From contig NZ_LMCW01000012.1 in NCBI RefSeq assembly GCF_001424945.1, forward strand, positions 188,642 to 252,641: a stretch of 64,000 nucleotides of DNA. The letters are read 5' to 3'. Both the position numbers and the translations under genes were made by a program. The DNA comes from Rhizobium sp. Root1203. Its GTDB lineage: Bacteria > Pseudomonadota > Alphaproteobacteria > Rhizobiales > Rhizobiaceae. The notes under the pieces were generated by a model. It was not told the DNA's origin. It worked only from the letters and a program-made list of their open reading frames with translations, and made no database searches. Below, in pieces: positions 16,183-25,540 of this stretch (within the stretch, counting starts at the first letter, position 1; every line of letters starts with the position of its first letter).

Positions 16183-16794
16183 ATGAAAATCATCACGACA
16201 CTGGAAGAACTCGGGGCAATCTATGGCGGAGGCCTGAGTCAGGCATCTGTTGCAAAGGTGACGAAGCACCTGACGCCGCTGTACCGGCAGATGATCGAGG
16301 TCTCGCCGTTCGTTGCGTTGGCAACCGTTGGGCCCGAGGGCCTCGATTGCTCGCCTCGCGGCGACATCGGCGGCGTGGTGCGCGTCGTCGACGACAAGAC
16401 GCTGCATATGCCTGACTGGCGCGGCAACAATCGCGTCGACTCGCTGTCCAATATCGTCCGCGATCCTCGCCTGGCTCTGATGTTTCTCATTCCCGGTTCG
16501 AACACGACGATGCGGATCAACGCGCGCGGCGTGGTCTCGAACGACGAGGCACTGGTGGCAAGCTTTGAGATGGACGGCAGGAACCCGCGGACGGTGATCG
16601 TCATCACGATCGATGAAGTCTACTTTCAGTGCGCGAGGGCGTTGATGCGGTCCGAGCTGTGGAATCCAGAGCATTTCGTAGACACCGGGAGCCTGCCGAC
16701 GCCAGGCCTGATGCTGAAAGCCGCAACCGACGAATTCGACCATGAGACCTACGATCGCGAATGGGCCGGTCGCGCCGCTAAGACGATGTGGTGA
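16183..16794 (+). CDS. pyridoxamine 5'-phosphate oxidase-like FMN protein
   Basis: A 203-residue split-barrel flavoprotein of the PPOX family (the group near MSMEG_1061). The barrel runs from about residue 45 (SPFVALATVGPEGLDCSPRGD) through HMPDWRGNNRVDSLSNIVRDPRLALMF, which form the FMN-binding face, to DEVYFQCARALMRSELW. Such proteins reduce or bind FMN/F420-type substrates; the exact reaction is unknown. It follows the hydrolase by 49 bp in the same direction and may be co-transcribed. Confidence 0.8.
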   Translation: MKIITTLEELGAIYGGGLSQASVAKVTKHLTPLYRQMIEVSPFVALATVGPEGLDCSPRGDIGGVVRVVDDKTLHMPDWRGNNRVDSLSNIVRDPRLALMFLIPGSNTTMRINARGVVSNDEALVASFEMDGRNPRTVIVITIDEVYFQCARALMRSELWNPEHFVDTGSLPTPGLMLKAATDEFDHETYDREWAGRAAKTMW

Positions 16795-16836
16795 CGCAGA
16801 TCGTCGATTGGCAAATGCGGGTTTGGGAGGAAAACG

Positions 16837-17904
16837 CTACCCTTTGTAGATCAGCCAGCTCTTGATGAAATCCTTCTGCATGCCGTCTTCGAAAAGAACG
16901 CTGCAGTTGCGTCCTGAATTCTTGGCGCCATAGAGCGCAACGTCGGCCCGGTGGTACAGTTCGCCGGGGTCTTCGGCTGTGGAGGCCATGCAGACGCCGA
17001 TAGAAACGGTCACCGGCCCGTAGTTGATCCGGGTGCGGGAGTTCTTGAAGGGGGTAGCCTCGAGCGTGCGGCGGATGCGCTCTGCCGTTCCCATGACTTC
17101 GTCAGCAGTGTTGCCTTCGATGATCAAGGCGAACTCTTCGCCGCCAGTGCGTGCCACGAAGACGTCGCGTCGAACATTGGCGCGGATCACAGAGGCCACG
17201 GTCGCCAGGATCTTGTCGCCGACCGGATGGCCGTAGCTGTCGTTGATCTTTTTGAAATTGTCGATATCGGCAAGGACGAGCGCTGTGACGGGGCGCATTG
17301 CAGGATTGTTGAAGACAGCAGCAAGGCGGTCGTCGAAGGCACGCCGATTGGACAGCCGCGTGAGGGAGTCCGTGTTGGCGATGCGCTTGTACTCGTCGAG
17401 TTCCTTGCGGACCTGGTCCATTTCCTGCGATCGTTGAACGACGTTCTCGACCGTCCGTTCGCCATGCGCCATTGTATCTCCGGTCGCTTCGGTGAGCAGA
17501 TCGAGCGCGTTCTGGATGAGGTCGGCGCTTGAATGGTTCTTCGAGTTGATCCGGTTGTAGGTCTCGCCGAGCAGCTTATTGTAGCTCTCGAGCGAAGTCT
17601 GTTCCTGGCGAAGGACACGCAGCAGCGTCTCCAGCTCTGCCGCAATACGCCTGTGGGCGTCATCGTAGATGCGCGCCGGGCTGTGCGTGAAGTGCTGTGT
17701 GCCGAGCTCGTCCAGTTCCTCCTGGCTGGCGTGGCTGCCCAATGCCGCCAGGTCTTTGGTCAGGGCGGGATTCGATCCGATATAGGCTTCATAGAAGAGT
17801 TCGTAGTTCCTCGGGATCGGAGCTACGCCCATTGAGCGCATGGCAAAGGTGATCTGGCCCGCCACATCGGGAACCTGCGCCCTGGGCGCCACAGCCGTAG
17901 TCAT
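16837..17904 (-). CDS. soluble GGDEF-domain diguanylate cyclase
   Basis: A 355-residue cytoplasmic protein without membrane segments. Residues about 15-100 form an uncharacterised N-terminal helical domain (MRSMGVAPIPRNYELFYEAY), then a coiled coil (about 115-190), then a GGDEF domain with the active-site loop GGEEF at residues 254-258, so the catalyst should be active in making c-di-GMP. The usual inhibitory I-site RxxD ahead of the loop reads RRDV instead. The start has AGAGGAG upstream. The N-terminal domain presumably senses or localises. Confidence 0.88.
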   Translation of the reverse strand: MTTAVAPRAQVPDVAGQITFAMRSMGVAPIPRNYELFYEAYIGSNPALTKDLAALGSHASQEELDELGTQHFTHSPARIYDDAHRRIAAELETLLRVLRQEQTSLESYNKLLGETYNRINSKNHSSADLIQNALDLLTEATGDTMAHGERTVENVVQRSQEMDQVRKELDEYKRIANTDSLTRLSNRRAFDDRLAAVFNNPAMRPVTALVLADIDNFKKINDSYGHPVGDKILATVASVIRANVRRDVFVARTGGEEFALIIEGNTADEVMGTAERIRRTLEATPFKNSRTRINYGPVTVSIGVCMASTAEDPGELYHRADVALYGAKNSGRNCSVLFEDGMQKDFIKSWLIYKG

Positions 17905-18277
17905 TCGGCTACTCCTCTTGAAGATCTCAAATGCAGTCTTCTATTTGTTAGCTTAAATTTGTTGGGAAATGATTAAGGTCGGATATACCAACGATTGTAT
18001 GTTAGTTTTATGAGGCGCCGGTAATTTCTTCTTATGTCAATGATTTTTATTCGATAATTTACAGAGTGTCGGCCTGGTCGCACACGCGGGCGACAAAATA
18101 TTCAGAGAATATGTTGGTGGCTGCTTGCCTGAACTTGGTCGTCGTCTTCGAATTGAAGGGTAGTTTCTCGTGCAGGCGTGCATATAAGGCGGATCACTCG
18201 CCGCCGCCGAGCTGGCCGCGACGAGCAAAGATGTGGTGGTCGATCATGTGCGGACTGCCTCCCTCGACCGATCCCGC
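17905..18277. other. intergenic region with no recognised gene
   Basis: 373 bp between the diguanylate cyclase start and the class I fumarase stop. The part next to the cyclase (about 17941-18060) is A+T-rich and is the likely cyclase promoter. I see no RNA gene, repeat or convincing small ORF in the rest, nor a good terminator for fumA. Confidence 0.5.
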
Positions 18278-19885
18278 CTAGCCGAGATTGAGTTCCTGGA
18301 AGAAGTCATTGCCCTTGTCGTCGATGACGATGAATGCAGGAAAGTCTTCGACCTCGATTTTCCAGACAGCTTCCATGCCCAGTTCGGGATACTCGAGAAC
18401 CTCGACCTTCTTGATGCATTCCTGTGCCAGACGCGCAGCCGGGCCGCCGATCGAGCCCAGGTAGAAGCCGTGGTGTTTCTTGCACGCTTCGCGCACGGCG
18501 CGCGAGCGGTTGCCCTTGGCCAGCATCACCATCGAGCCACCGAAGGACTGGAACTGGTCGACGTAGCTGTCCATTCGACCAGCCGTCGTCGGGCCGAAGG
18601 AGCCGGAGGCGTAGCCGGCGGGGGTCTTTGCGGGGCCTGCGTAGTAGACCGGGTGATTCTTCATGTAATCGGGCATGCCTTCGCCCTTTTCCAGCCGCTC
18701 GCGGATCCTGGCATGGGCGAGGTCGCGTGCGACGATGATCGTGCCCGTGAGCGAGAGGCGGGTCTTGACGGGGTGCTTGCTCAGTTCCGCCAGAATATCG
18801 TGCATCGGCCGGTCGAGGTCGATGCGCACCGTGGATTCCGAAAGCTTCGCTTCGTCGATCTCTGGCATATACTTGGAGGGGTCAGTTTCCAGCTGCTCGA
18901 CGAAGATGCCGTCGCGCGTGATTTTCCCCTTTGCCTGGCGGTCGGCGGAACAGGAAACGCCGATGCCGATCGGCAGCGACGCGCCGTGGCGCGGCAGGCG
19001 TATGACGCGGACATCATGACAGAAATACTTGCCGCCGAACTGGGCGCCGACGCCCATCTGCTGCGTCAGCTTGTGGATTTCCTTCTCCATCTCGAGGTCG
19101 CGGAAAGCGTGGCCGCTTTCGGAGCCTTCGGTCGGCAGGCCGTCGAGATAGCGCGTCGAGGCGAGCTTGACGGTCTTCAGGTTCACCTCGGCCGAGGTCC
19201 CGCCGATGACGATCGCCAGGTGATAGGGGGGACAGGCCGCCGTGCCGAGCGTCAGGATCTTCTCCTTCAGGAAATCGATCATGCGGTCGTGCGTCAGAAG
19301 CGACGGCGTGCCCTGGTAAAGGAAGGTCTTGTTGGCGGAGCCGCCACCCTTGGCGACGAAGAGGAAATCATAGCTGTCCGTGCCTTCCTCATAGATATCG
19401 ATCTGGGCCGGCAGGTTGTTCCTGGTGTTCTTCTCCTCGAACATCTTGATGGGAGCGAGTTGAGAATAGCGAAGATTCTTCTTTTCGTAGGCGTCCATGA
19501 CGCCTTTGGCGAGCGCCGAGTAATCTTCGCCTTCCGTCCACACGCGACGGCCCTTCTTGCCCATGATGATCGCGGTGCCCGTATCCTGGCACATCGGCAG
19601 CACGCCGCCAGCCGCGATATTGGCGTTTTTCAGCAGGTCATAGGCGACGAAGCGGTCGTTGTCGGTTGCTTCCGGATCGTCAAGGATCGAGGCGAGCTGC
19701 TTCAGGTGGCCTGGTCGAAGGAGATGATTGATGTCCGCAAAGGCCGTTTCGGCAAGCAGCCGAATACCTTCCGGCTCGACGGTCAGAATGTCCTGTCCCC
19801 TGAAGGTGTCGACAGAGACGTAGTCACTGCTGATCTTGCGATAGGGGGTGGAGTCTTTGCTGAGGGGAAACAGATCGTCAGCCAT
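18278..19885 (-). CDS. fumA: fumarate hydratase class I
   Basis: A 535-residue iron-sulfur fumarase of the E. coli FumA/FumB type that interconverts fumarate and malate in the citric acid cycle. N-terminal (about 1-330) and C-terminal (about 340-530) domains are fused. Cysteines likely to hold the 4Fe-4S cluster occur in [18 protein letters not shown] and [12 protein letters not shown] 19885 has AAAGG upstream and gives family length; a longer frame to 20002 is not supported. It lies 158 bp downstream of fumC on the same strand. Class I enzymes are oxygen-sensitive, class II is not. Confidence 0.92.
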   Translation of the reverse strand: MADDLFPLSKDSTPYRKISSDYVSVDTFRGQDILTVEPEGIRLLAETAFADINHLLRPGHLKQLASILDDPEATDNDRFVAYDLLKNANIAAGGVLPMCQDTGTAIIMGKKGRRVWTEGEDYSALAKGVMDAYEKKNLRYSQLAPIKMFEEKNTRNNLPAQIDIYEEGTDSYDFLFVAKGGGSANKTFLYQGTPSLLTHDRMIDFLKEKILTLGTAACPPYHLAIVIGGTSAEVNLKTVKLASTRYLDGLPTEGSESGHAFRDLEMEKEIHKLTQQMGVGAQFGGKYFCHDVRVIRLPRHGASLPIGIGVSCSADRQAKGKITRDGIFVEQLETDPSKYMPEIDEAKLSESTVRIDLDRPMHDILAELSKHPVKTRLSLTGTIIVARDLAHARIRERLEKGEGMPDYMKNHPVYYAGPAKTPAGYASGSFGPTTAGRMDSYVDQFQSFGGSMVMLAKGNRSRAVREACKKHHGFYLGSIGGPAARLAQECIKKVEVLEYPELGMEAVWKIEVEDFPAFIVIDDKGNDFFQELNLG

Positions 19886-20043
19886 CGAAGGACCTTTCAT
19901 GCGGACCGAAATCGCAGATGGTCTATTCGCGCGCCTTCGCATTTGCAATAAATCTAAAACCTGCAAATTTTCGTCAACAATTGAGGGAAAACACAGCCGC
20001 AAAGAGCGGCGGTGCCGTTGACGTCAGCAGGGATCGCGAAGTC

Positions 20044-21435
20044 TTATTTCGGACCGATCATCGTTTCCGGGCGGACGATCGATTCGTATTCCTCGACGGT
20101 GACGAGGCCACTTGCGAGCGCTTCGTCCTTCAGCGTGGTGCCGTTCTTGTACGCGGTCTTGGCGATCTTGGCGGCATTGTCGTAGCCGATCGTCGGAGCC
20201 AGCGCGGTCACCAGCATCAGCGACCGTTCGAGGCCGGCCTTGATGTTGTCCTCACGTGCCTCGATGCCGACGACGCAATTGTCGGTGAAGGAGACGGCGG
20301 CATCGCCCAGCAACTGCACGGACTGCAGGAAATTGTAGGCCATCATCGGATTGTAGACATTGAGCTCGAAGTGGCCCTGGCTGTCGGCGAATGTGAGCGC
20401 TGCGTTGTTGCCGAAGATATGCGCACAGACCTGGGTCAGCGCCTCGCATTGAGTCGGGTTGACCTTGCCGGGCATAATCGAGGAGCCTGGCTCGTTCTCC
20501 GGCAGCGACAGCTCCCCAAGGCCGGCGCGAGGGCCTGAGCCGAGAAGGCGAATGTCGTTGGCGATCTTGAACAATGCTGCCGCCGCCGCGTTGATGGCGC
20601 CGTGACTGAAGACCATCGAGTCATGGGAGGCGAGTGCCTCGAACTTGTTGGGCGCGGTCACGAAGGGGAGCCCCGTGATTGCGGCGATCTCTTCCGCCAC
20701 CCTTTCGGCAAAGCCGATCGGCGCGTTGAGGCCGGTGCCTACCGCGGTGCCGCCCTGAGCAAGTTCGGAGAGGCCTGGCAGTGTCATTTCGATACGCTTG
20801 ATGGCGGAGCCGACCTGCGCGGCGTAACCGGAGAATTCCTGGCCAAGCGTCAGCGGCGTTGCATCCTGCGTGTGCGTGCGGCCGATCTTGATGATGTGGC
20901 TGAATTCCGTGACCTTCATGTCGAGTGCGGCATGGAGATGCTTCAGCGAGGGCAGCAGATGACGAACGATCTCCTCGACGCAGGCTATGTGCATTGCCGT
21001 CGGATAGGTGTCGTTCGACGACTGGCTCATGTTGACGTGATCGTTCGGGTGAACCGGCTTCTTCGAGCCCATGACCCCACCGAGCATCTCGATGGCGCGG
21101 TTGGAGATGACCTCGTTGGCGTTCATGTTGGATTGTGTGCCGGAGCCTGTTTGCCAGACGACCAGTGGGAAGTGATCGTTGAGCTTGCCGTCGATCACTT
21201 CCTGGGCGGCGGCGACGATCGGGTGGCCGAGTTCAGGGGAGAGTTGGCCGAGCGCCATGTTGGCGCGCGCGGCGGCCTGCTTGACGATGCCGAGCGCCCG
21301 AACGATCGACAGCGGCTGTTTTTCCCAGCCGATCTTGAAATTGCCGAGCGAACGCTGCGCCTGCGCCCCCCAATACTTGTCGTCTGCGACTTCGATCGGG
21401 CCAAACGTGTCGGTTTCGGTGCGGGTGGAGGTCAT
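20044..21435 (-). CDS. fumC: fumarate hydratase class II
   Basis: A 463-residue iron-independent fumarase of the aspartase/fumarase superfamily. The signature [15 protein letters not shown] and the active-site [16 protein letters not shown] and [11 protein letters not shown] segments are present. It acts as a homotetramer in the cytosol. It has a good start (GAAAGGCCTGGCC upstream) and precedes fumA on the same strand, so the cell has stress-tolerant and iron-dependent isozymes side by side. The first line of the protein ([20 protein letters not shown]) is typical of FumC. Confidence 0.95.
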   Translation of the reverse strand: MTSTRTETDTFGPIEVADDKYWGAQAQRSLGNFKIGWEKQPLSIVRALGIVKQAAARANMALGQLSPELGHPIVAAAQEVIDGKLNDHFPLVVWQTGSGTQSNMNANEVISNRAIEMLGGVMGSKKPVHPNDHVNMSQSSNDTYPTAMHIACVEEIVRHLLPSLKHLHAALDMKVTEFSHIIKIGRTHTQDATPLTLGQEFSGYAAQVGSAIKRIEMTLPGLSELAQGGTAVGTGLNAPIGFAERVAEEIAAITGLPFVTAPNKFEALASHDSMVFSHGAINAAAAALFKIANDIRLLGSGPRAGLGELSLPENEPGSSIMPGKVNPTQCEALTQVCAHIFGNNAALTFADSQGHFELNVYNPMMAYNFLQSVQLLGDAAVSFTDNCVVGIEAREDNIKAGLERSLMLVTALAPTIGYDNAAKIAKTAYKNGTTLKDEALASGLVTVEEYESIVRPETMIGPK

Positions 21436-21837
21436 GGCCAGGCCTTTCGTTCAGGTGGACGGCTGCAAAGATGCGGTCTTATAAGTCTGAAAGGGCTGGA
21501 TGAAAACTGCTCAGATCAAATATATGATTTCGATAATCATGTTATTGGTTGCGCTATAAGTGGTTTTTCGGACACGGCTGAGTTTTTATCCTACAGCGGC
21601 CTTTTGCCCCCTGTGTCGGAAACCGAAAATAAAGTAAAAAATTAACCAATAATTTCATAATTTTGTGTGAACTGGACCCTGGCGGCGAGTTCGCAGCGTT
21701 AGTGAAGGTTGAGTTCTTCAAGGCTGGCGGCGGCGCTCGCTTTCTGCCATGTGACCGGCTGGCGCCGGACGATACGGGTTCTAAACTGGGCTATGCCCGC
21801 GGTTGAAGACAGCTTTATACTGGGACTGGAAAAAAGC
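21436..21837. other. divergent intergenic region between fumC and the LD-transpeptidase
   Basis: 402 bp without a recognisable gene. The middle (about 21510-21670) is A+T-rich and probably carries both promoters. It includes a TTAACCAATAA segment resembling a CtrA half site at about 21640-21655, but no full TTAA-N7-TTAA match. No hairpin with U-tract was found. Confidence 0.45.
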
Positions 21838-23703
21838 ATGACATTCCTTTTGAAAGGTGCGGTTTCCGCACTCGCACTTTCATGCAGCGTAGTGGCCCTA
21901 GGGGTCGCGCCCGCGCATGCGTATACGCTGATGGACATGATCCGCGGCGACCGCGCCCGCACCCAGAGCACCATGATCAATCCCGCGCCCTCTGCGCCTC
22001 AAATGGCACCCAATGCGCCGCTGCCGAAGGTTTCGGCGCCGACCTACTATACGTACAAGCCGGATCCCATGCGGTTTGTCGATACCGGCAAGTTCACCGA
22101 TCCGGTCGTTACCGGCGCGGTTGCAGCAACGACGGCCCCTACGGAGGTCGCGCCGTCCGTGCAGCGCCGCTTCCTGATCGAGGCGAAGGTGCGGGCGCCC
22201 GTCGACGTCGCCAAGGCGTTGGAGAACTATTACGGCGATGCCAAAAATCCATTGGTCTGGCTGCAGGGGACTGAGGTCAACGATCGCGCCAAGGCAGCGA
22301 TGAGCGCTCTGGCCGGCGCAGCGTCCGTCGGCCTTGATCCCGCGGACTACGCAATCGGGATGCCGTCGGTCGATCCGGCCAACCCGGATCCCGCAGCGCG
22401 TGACCGTGCTTTGACGCAATTCGAGCTCCAGCTGTCGGCCAAGGTTCTCGCCTATGTGCAGGACACCGTCCGCGGTCGCGTCGATCCGAACAAGCTGTCC
22501 GGCTATCACGATTTCGTTCGCAAGGCCGTCAATCTGGATCCTGTTTTGAAGCTTGCGCGCATGAGCCCGGATGTTGCGGCCTACCTCTCCAGCCGCTCGC
22601 CTGACGGTCCCGAGTTCGAGACGCTGAAGGCCGAACTCGCGAAGCTGAAGGGTGAGGGCCATATCGAGGAGCGGATCGATATCGCGCTTGACGGCCTCCT
22701 GCACCCAGGTGACAATTCGCCGGAAATCCCTGATATCGTCAAGGCGATCGACAAGCATGGCTCGGCTGCGCTGAAGGCCGAGAATGCCGTGACGCTCGCT
22801 TCCTATAGCGGCGGTACCGACTATTCCCCGGAAATCGTTTCCCTGGTCGAGGGCTTCCAGAAGGAACACGGCCTGAAGGCCGACGGCGTAATCGGGCAGG
22901 CGACTGTTCGCGTCATGACCGGTGGCGACACCAATGGCTCTAAGATCGACAAGCTGATCGTCGCCATGGAGCAGGCGCGCTGGTTGCCGGAAGACCTCGG
23001 CTCGCGCTATGTCTTCATCAACCAGCCCGCCTACATGGTTTACTACCACGACAACAACAAGGAACAGTTGTCGATGCGGGTGGTTGTCGGTCAGCCGTCG
23101 CATCAGACATTCTTCTTCCAGGACCAGATCGAGACGGTCGAGTTCAACCCGTTCTGGGGTGTGCCACAGTCGATCATCATCAATGAGATGCTCCCGCACC
23201 TGCGTTCGGATCCAAACTATCTCGATCGCATGGGATACGAAGTTGAGGTCAACGGTCGCGCCGTCGCGTCGTCGAGCGTCGATTGGTACGGCTCGACCTC
23301 AAGCGTATCCGTGCGTCAGCCACCGAGCGGTGACAATGCACTCGGCGAACTGAAGATCCTGTTCCCCAACTCGCATGCGATCTACATGCATGACACCCCG
23401 TCGAAGAGCTTCTTCAAGCGGGACATGCGAGCTCTCAGCCACGGTTGCGTGCGCCTTGCCGATCCGCGCGCGATGGCGGCGGCCGTCCTGAATACGACGG
23501 TGGACAAGATCGGAAAAGAAATCGCGACCGGCCAGAACCATGCCGTTCAGGTTCCGCAGAAGATTCCCGTCTATGTCGCTTATTTCACAGCTTGGCCGAA
23601 CAAGGACGGCGTCGTGCAATATTTTGACGACGTCTACGGTCGCGATGCCTATGTCGAGAAAGCCTTCCAGGCCACGACAAAGGCGCGGGACGCGCAGATC
23701 TGA
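21838..23703 (+). CDS. secreted LD-transpeptidase (YcbB/LdtD type)
   Basis: A 621-residue periplasmic enzyme that makes 3-3 crosslinks or attaches proteins to peptidoglycan. Residues 1-28 are a signal peptide (cleavage AHA-YT). About 115-320 is the scaffold domain of YcbB-like enzymes. About 328-362 is a peptidoglycan-binding domain (YSPEIVSLVEGFQKEHGLKA, DGVIGQATV). About 390-585 is the YkuD catalytic domain with SHGCVRLADP; Cys537 is the nucleophile and His535 its partner. In pole-growing Rhizobiales such enzymes are central to wall growth, linking it functionally to the growth-pole gene in this window. Confidence 0.9.
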   Translation: MTFLLKGAVSALALSCSVVALGVAPAHAYTLMDMIRGDRARTQSTMINPAPSAPQMAPNAPLPKVSAPTYYTYKPDPMRFVDTGKFTDPVVTGAVAATTAPTEVAPSVQRRFLIEAKVRAPVDVAKALENYYGDAKNPLVWLQGTEVNDRAKAAMSALAGAASVGLDPADYAIGMPSVDPANPDPAARDRALTQFELQLSAKVLAYVQDTVRGRVDPNKLSGYHDFVRKAVNLDPVLKLARMSPDVAAYLSSRSPDGPEFETLKAELAKLKGEGHIEERIDIALDGLLHPGDNSPEIPDIVKAIDKHGSAALKAENAVTLASYSGGTDYSPEIVSLVEGFQKEHGLKADGVIGQATVRVMTGGDTNGSKIDKLIVAMEQARWLPEDLGSRYVFINQPAYMVYYHDNNKEQLSMRVVVGQPSHQTFFFQDQIETVEFNPFWGVPQSIIINEMLPHLRSDPNYLDRMGYEVEVNGRAVASSSVDWYGSTSSVSVRQPPSGDNALGELKILFPNSHAIYMHDTPSKSFFKRDMRALSHGCVRLADPRAMAAAVLNTTVDKIGKEIATGQNHAVQVPQKIPVYVAYFTAWPNKDGVVQYFDDVYGRDAYVEKAFQATTKARDAQI

Positions 23704-23767
23704 TCCAGAGCACTGCGTGCGTTTGTACCGCAGTCTCCTATTCGTCTGATTTCCCAGTGATCAAATA

Positions 23768-23792
23768 GGGGGCCTGTTGCCGCAGGTCCCCC
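23768..23792 (+). terminator. hairpin after the LD-transpeptidase gene
   Basis: GGGGGCCTG (23768-23776) pairs with CAGGTCCCCC (23783-23792), with one bulged base and loop TTGCCG. There is no U-run, so termination is only probable. It separates the transpeptidase from the Pho-box promoter downstream. Confidence 0.4.
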
Positions 23793-23851
23793 ATAGCGGT
23801 CGTAGACAATTGCGAGCATGTTTTACGGCTTTCGGTGGCGGCCGTGGGCAA

Positions 23852-23869
23852 CTGTCATTTCACTATCAT
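23852..23869 (+). promoter_or_regulatory. Pho box (PhoB-binding site)
   Basis: CTGTCAT-TTCA-CTATCAT: two direct heptamers separated by 4 bp, matching the PhoB consensus CTGTCAT-N4-CTGTCAT at 13 of 14 defined positions. It lies 138 bp upstream of the ATG of the phytase-like esterase gene and in its orientation, so that gene is probably induced by phosphate starvation. Confidence 0.7.
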
Positions 23870-24006
23870 GTTCCCGCCTTAAATGCTGCGCGAAGGCTTG
23901 CAGGTACAGCCCGCATAGCTGCCGCCTCGAGTTCGGCTCAGGCGCGCGGCGAGCGGGAGGCTCCCCGGCAGGTCTGCCATCCAGCATTTTTCAAAGGACA
24001 TGCCCT

Positions 24007-25500
24007 ATGAGAGTTTCGTCAATCGCCAAGCCGCGTCATCTCGCGGCGGTCCTTGTCGCGTGCGTTGCATTGATGCCACTCGCCGCACTTGCGGATAGCA
24101 CCGTAGCGGCCGGCGGCATTGCCTTCGCCAACAAGGGTCTCGTTGCCGTTGGGCGCATTCCCGCCAATCAACGGGACACGTTCGGCGAAACCTTTGGTTC
24201 CGGTTCGGGCATGTCGATCGACCCCAGCACGTGGACTCACGACGGAGCGGGCTACAAAGGCTCACTCTGGCTTCTTCCAGATCGCGGCTACAATGTCGAG
24301 GGAACCACAGACTACCGTCCGCGTCTCAACTCGATCGACATCCAGTTGACGCCGACCGCGCCCGGTGCGGCACCGGCGGCCGGGAAGGAGCAGGCCGGCG
24401 TTGAAGCGAAACTAACAAGCTCCATGCTGCTCGTGGATAACAACGGAAACGACGCGACAGGTCTGGACCCGGAAACGGGCGTTCGCGCTGCCAGCGGCGA
24501 TTTCCCGCCGCTGCCGCAGGCACGCAACGGCAAGCTTGCGTTGGACAACGAAGCGATCGTTCGCCTGCCTGATGGCTCGATGCTCATCAGCGACGAGTAT
24601 GGCCCATATATCTACCGCTTTTCCGCTGACGGTAAGCTGATGTCGGCCACCCAGCCGCCAAAGGCATTGCTGCCGATGCGCAAGGGCGCGCTGAACTTTG
24701 CCTCGAACAATCCGGGACCGGGCGCCTCAACGCCGGACCCCAAGGATCCGGAAACGGGACGGCAGAACAACCAGGGTCTTGAAGGCATGGGGCTGACACC
24801 TGACGGCAGGTTCCTGATCGCCGTGCTGCAATCCGCTACCCGCCAGGACGGCGGCGATTCCGGCGCGACGCGGCAGAATACCCGTGCGATGGTCTACGAT
24901 GCCGCCGATCCGGCGCATCTGAAACTCGTTCACGAATACGTCGTTCCGCTGCCGGTCTTCAAGGATGGCAAAGGCAAGACGCTGGTGGCCGCGCAAAGCG
25001 AGATCATCGCACTGTCCGACAAGAGCTTTCTGATGCTCGCCCGCGACAGCAACAACGGCTTCGGCCTCAAGGGGGACACGTCTCTCTACCGCGCGATCAA
25101 TATCGTCGATGTCTCTGCGGCCACGGACATCGCCGGGAGCGATTTCGACGGCGACAAGGCTGTTGCGTCGAAGGGTGTGCTCGATCCGTCCGTGACGCCG
25201 GCAGCGTTGACCTCGTTCATCGACCTGAACGACAGCCGCGAGCTTGCCCGCTTCGGCCTTCACAACGGCGCGCCGAACGATCGGAACAACCTGTCTGAAA
25301 AGTGGGAAGCCATGTCGCTTGCCAGCGCGCTCGATCCTGAACAGCCCGACGACTATTTCCTGTTCGTCGCCAACGACAACGACTTTCTGACCCAGGACGG
25401 CTACCAGGTCGGCGGCGCCTACAAGGCTGAAGGCGGCGCGGATGTCGACACGATGTTCCAGGTCTTCCGTGTGACGCTGCCCGGCATCGCGAAGAAGTAA
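24007..25500 (+). CDS. esterase-like activity of phytase family protein
   Basis: A 497-residue secreted protein with a signal peptide of about 29 residues (ending ALA-DS) and a beta-propeller-like domain of the family annotated as esterase-like activity of phytase (PF13449 type). Visible motifs are LWLLPDRGYNVEG, LDNEAIVRLPDGSMLISDEYGPYIYRF, NNQGLEGMGLTPDGRFL and KWEAMSL. The family may hydrolyse phosphate or phosphonate esters in the periplasm, though activity is thinly documented. A Pho box upstream supports a phosphorus-scavenging role. ATG 24007 follows AAAGGA; longer readings lack a signal peptide. Confidence 0.85.
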   Translation: MRVSSIAKPRHLAAVLVACVALMPLAALADSTVAAGGIAFANKGLVAVGRIPANQRDTFGETFGSGSGMSIDPSTWTHDGAGYKGSLWLLPDRGYNVEGTTDYRPRLNSIDIQLTPTAPGAAPAAGKEQAGVEAKLTSSMLLVDNNGNDATGLDPETGVRAASGDFPPLPQARNGKLALDNEAIVRLPDGSMLISDEYGPYIYRFSADGKLMSATQPPKALLPMRKGALNFASNNPGPGASTPDPKDPETGRQNNQGLEGMGLTPDGRFLIAVLQSATRQDGGDSGATRQNTRAMVYDAADPAHLKLVHEYVVPLPVFKDGKGKTLVAAQSEIIALSDKSFLMLARDSNNGFGLKGDTSLYRAINIVDVSAATDIAGSDFDGDKAVASKGVLDPSVTPAALTSFIDLNDSRELARFGLHNGAPNDRNNLSEKWEAMSLASALDPEQPDDYFLFVANDNDFLTQDGYQVGGAYKAEGGADVDTMFQVFRVTLPGIAKK

Positions 25501-25513
25501 CGTCGAGACCTCA

Positions 25514-25538
25514 AGCGGACGCGCCCGTCGCGTCCGCT
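25514..25538. terminator. bidirectional hairpin between convergent genes
   Basis: A perfect 10-bp stem AGCGGACGCG (25514-25523) with CGCGTCCGCT (25529-25538), loop CCCGT. It lies between the esterase stop (25500) and the recG stop (25541). No U-tract follows, but position and symmetry suit termination from both sides. Confidence 0.5.
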
Positions 25539-25540
25539 CC

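Noticed and set aside
17905..18277. Small open frames and a possible sRNA in the fumA-cyclase gap
   Set aside because: No ribosome site, no U-tract hairpin and no conserved motif could be seen; left as unassigned.
18233..19951. A 572-codon open frame opposite fumA
   Set aside because: Shadow of the conserved class I fumarase; no start signal and no homology recognised.
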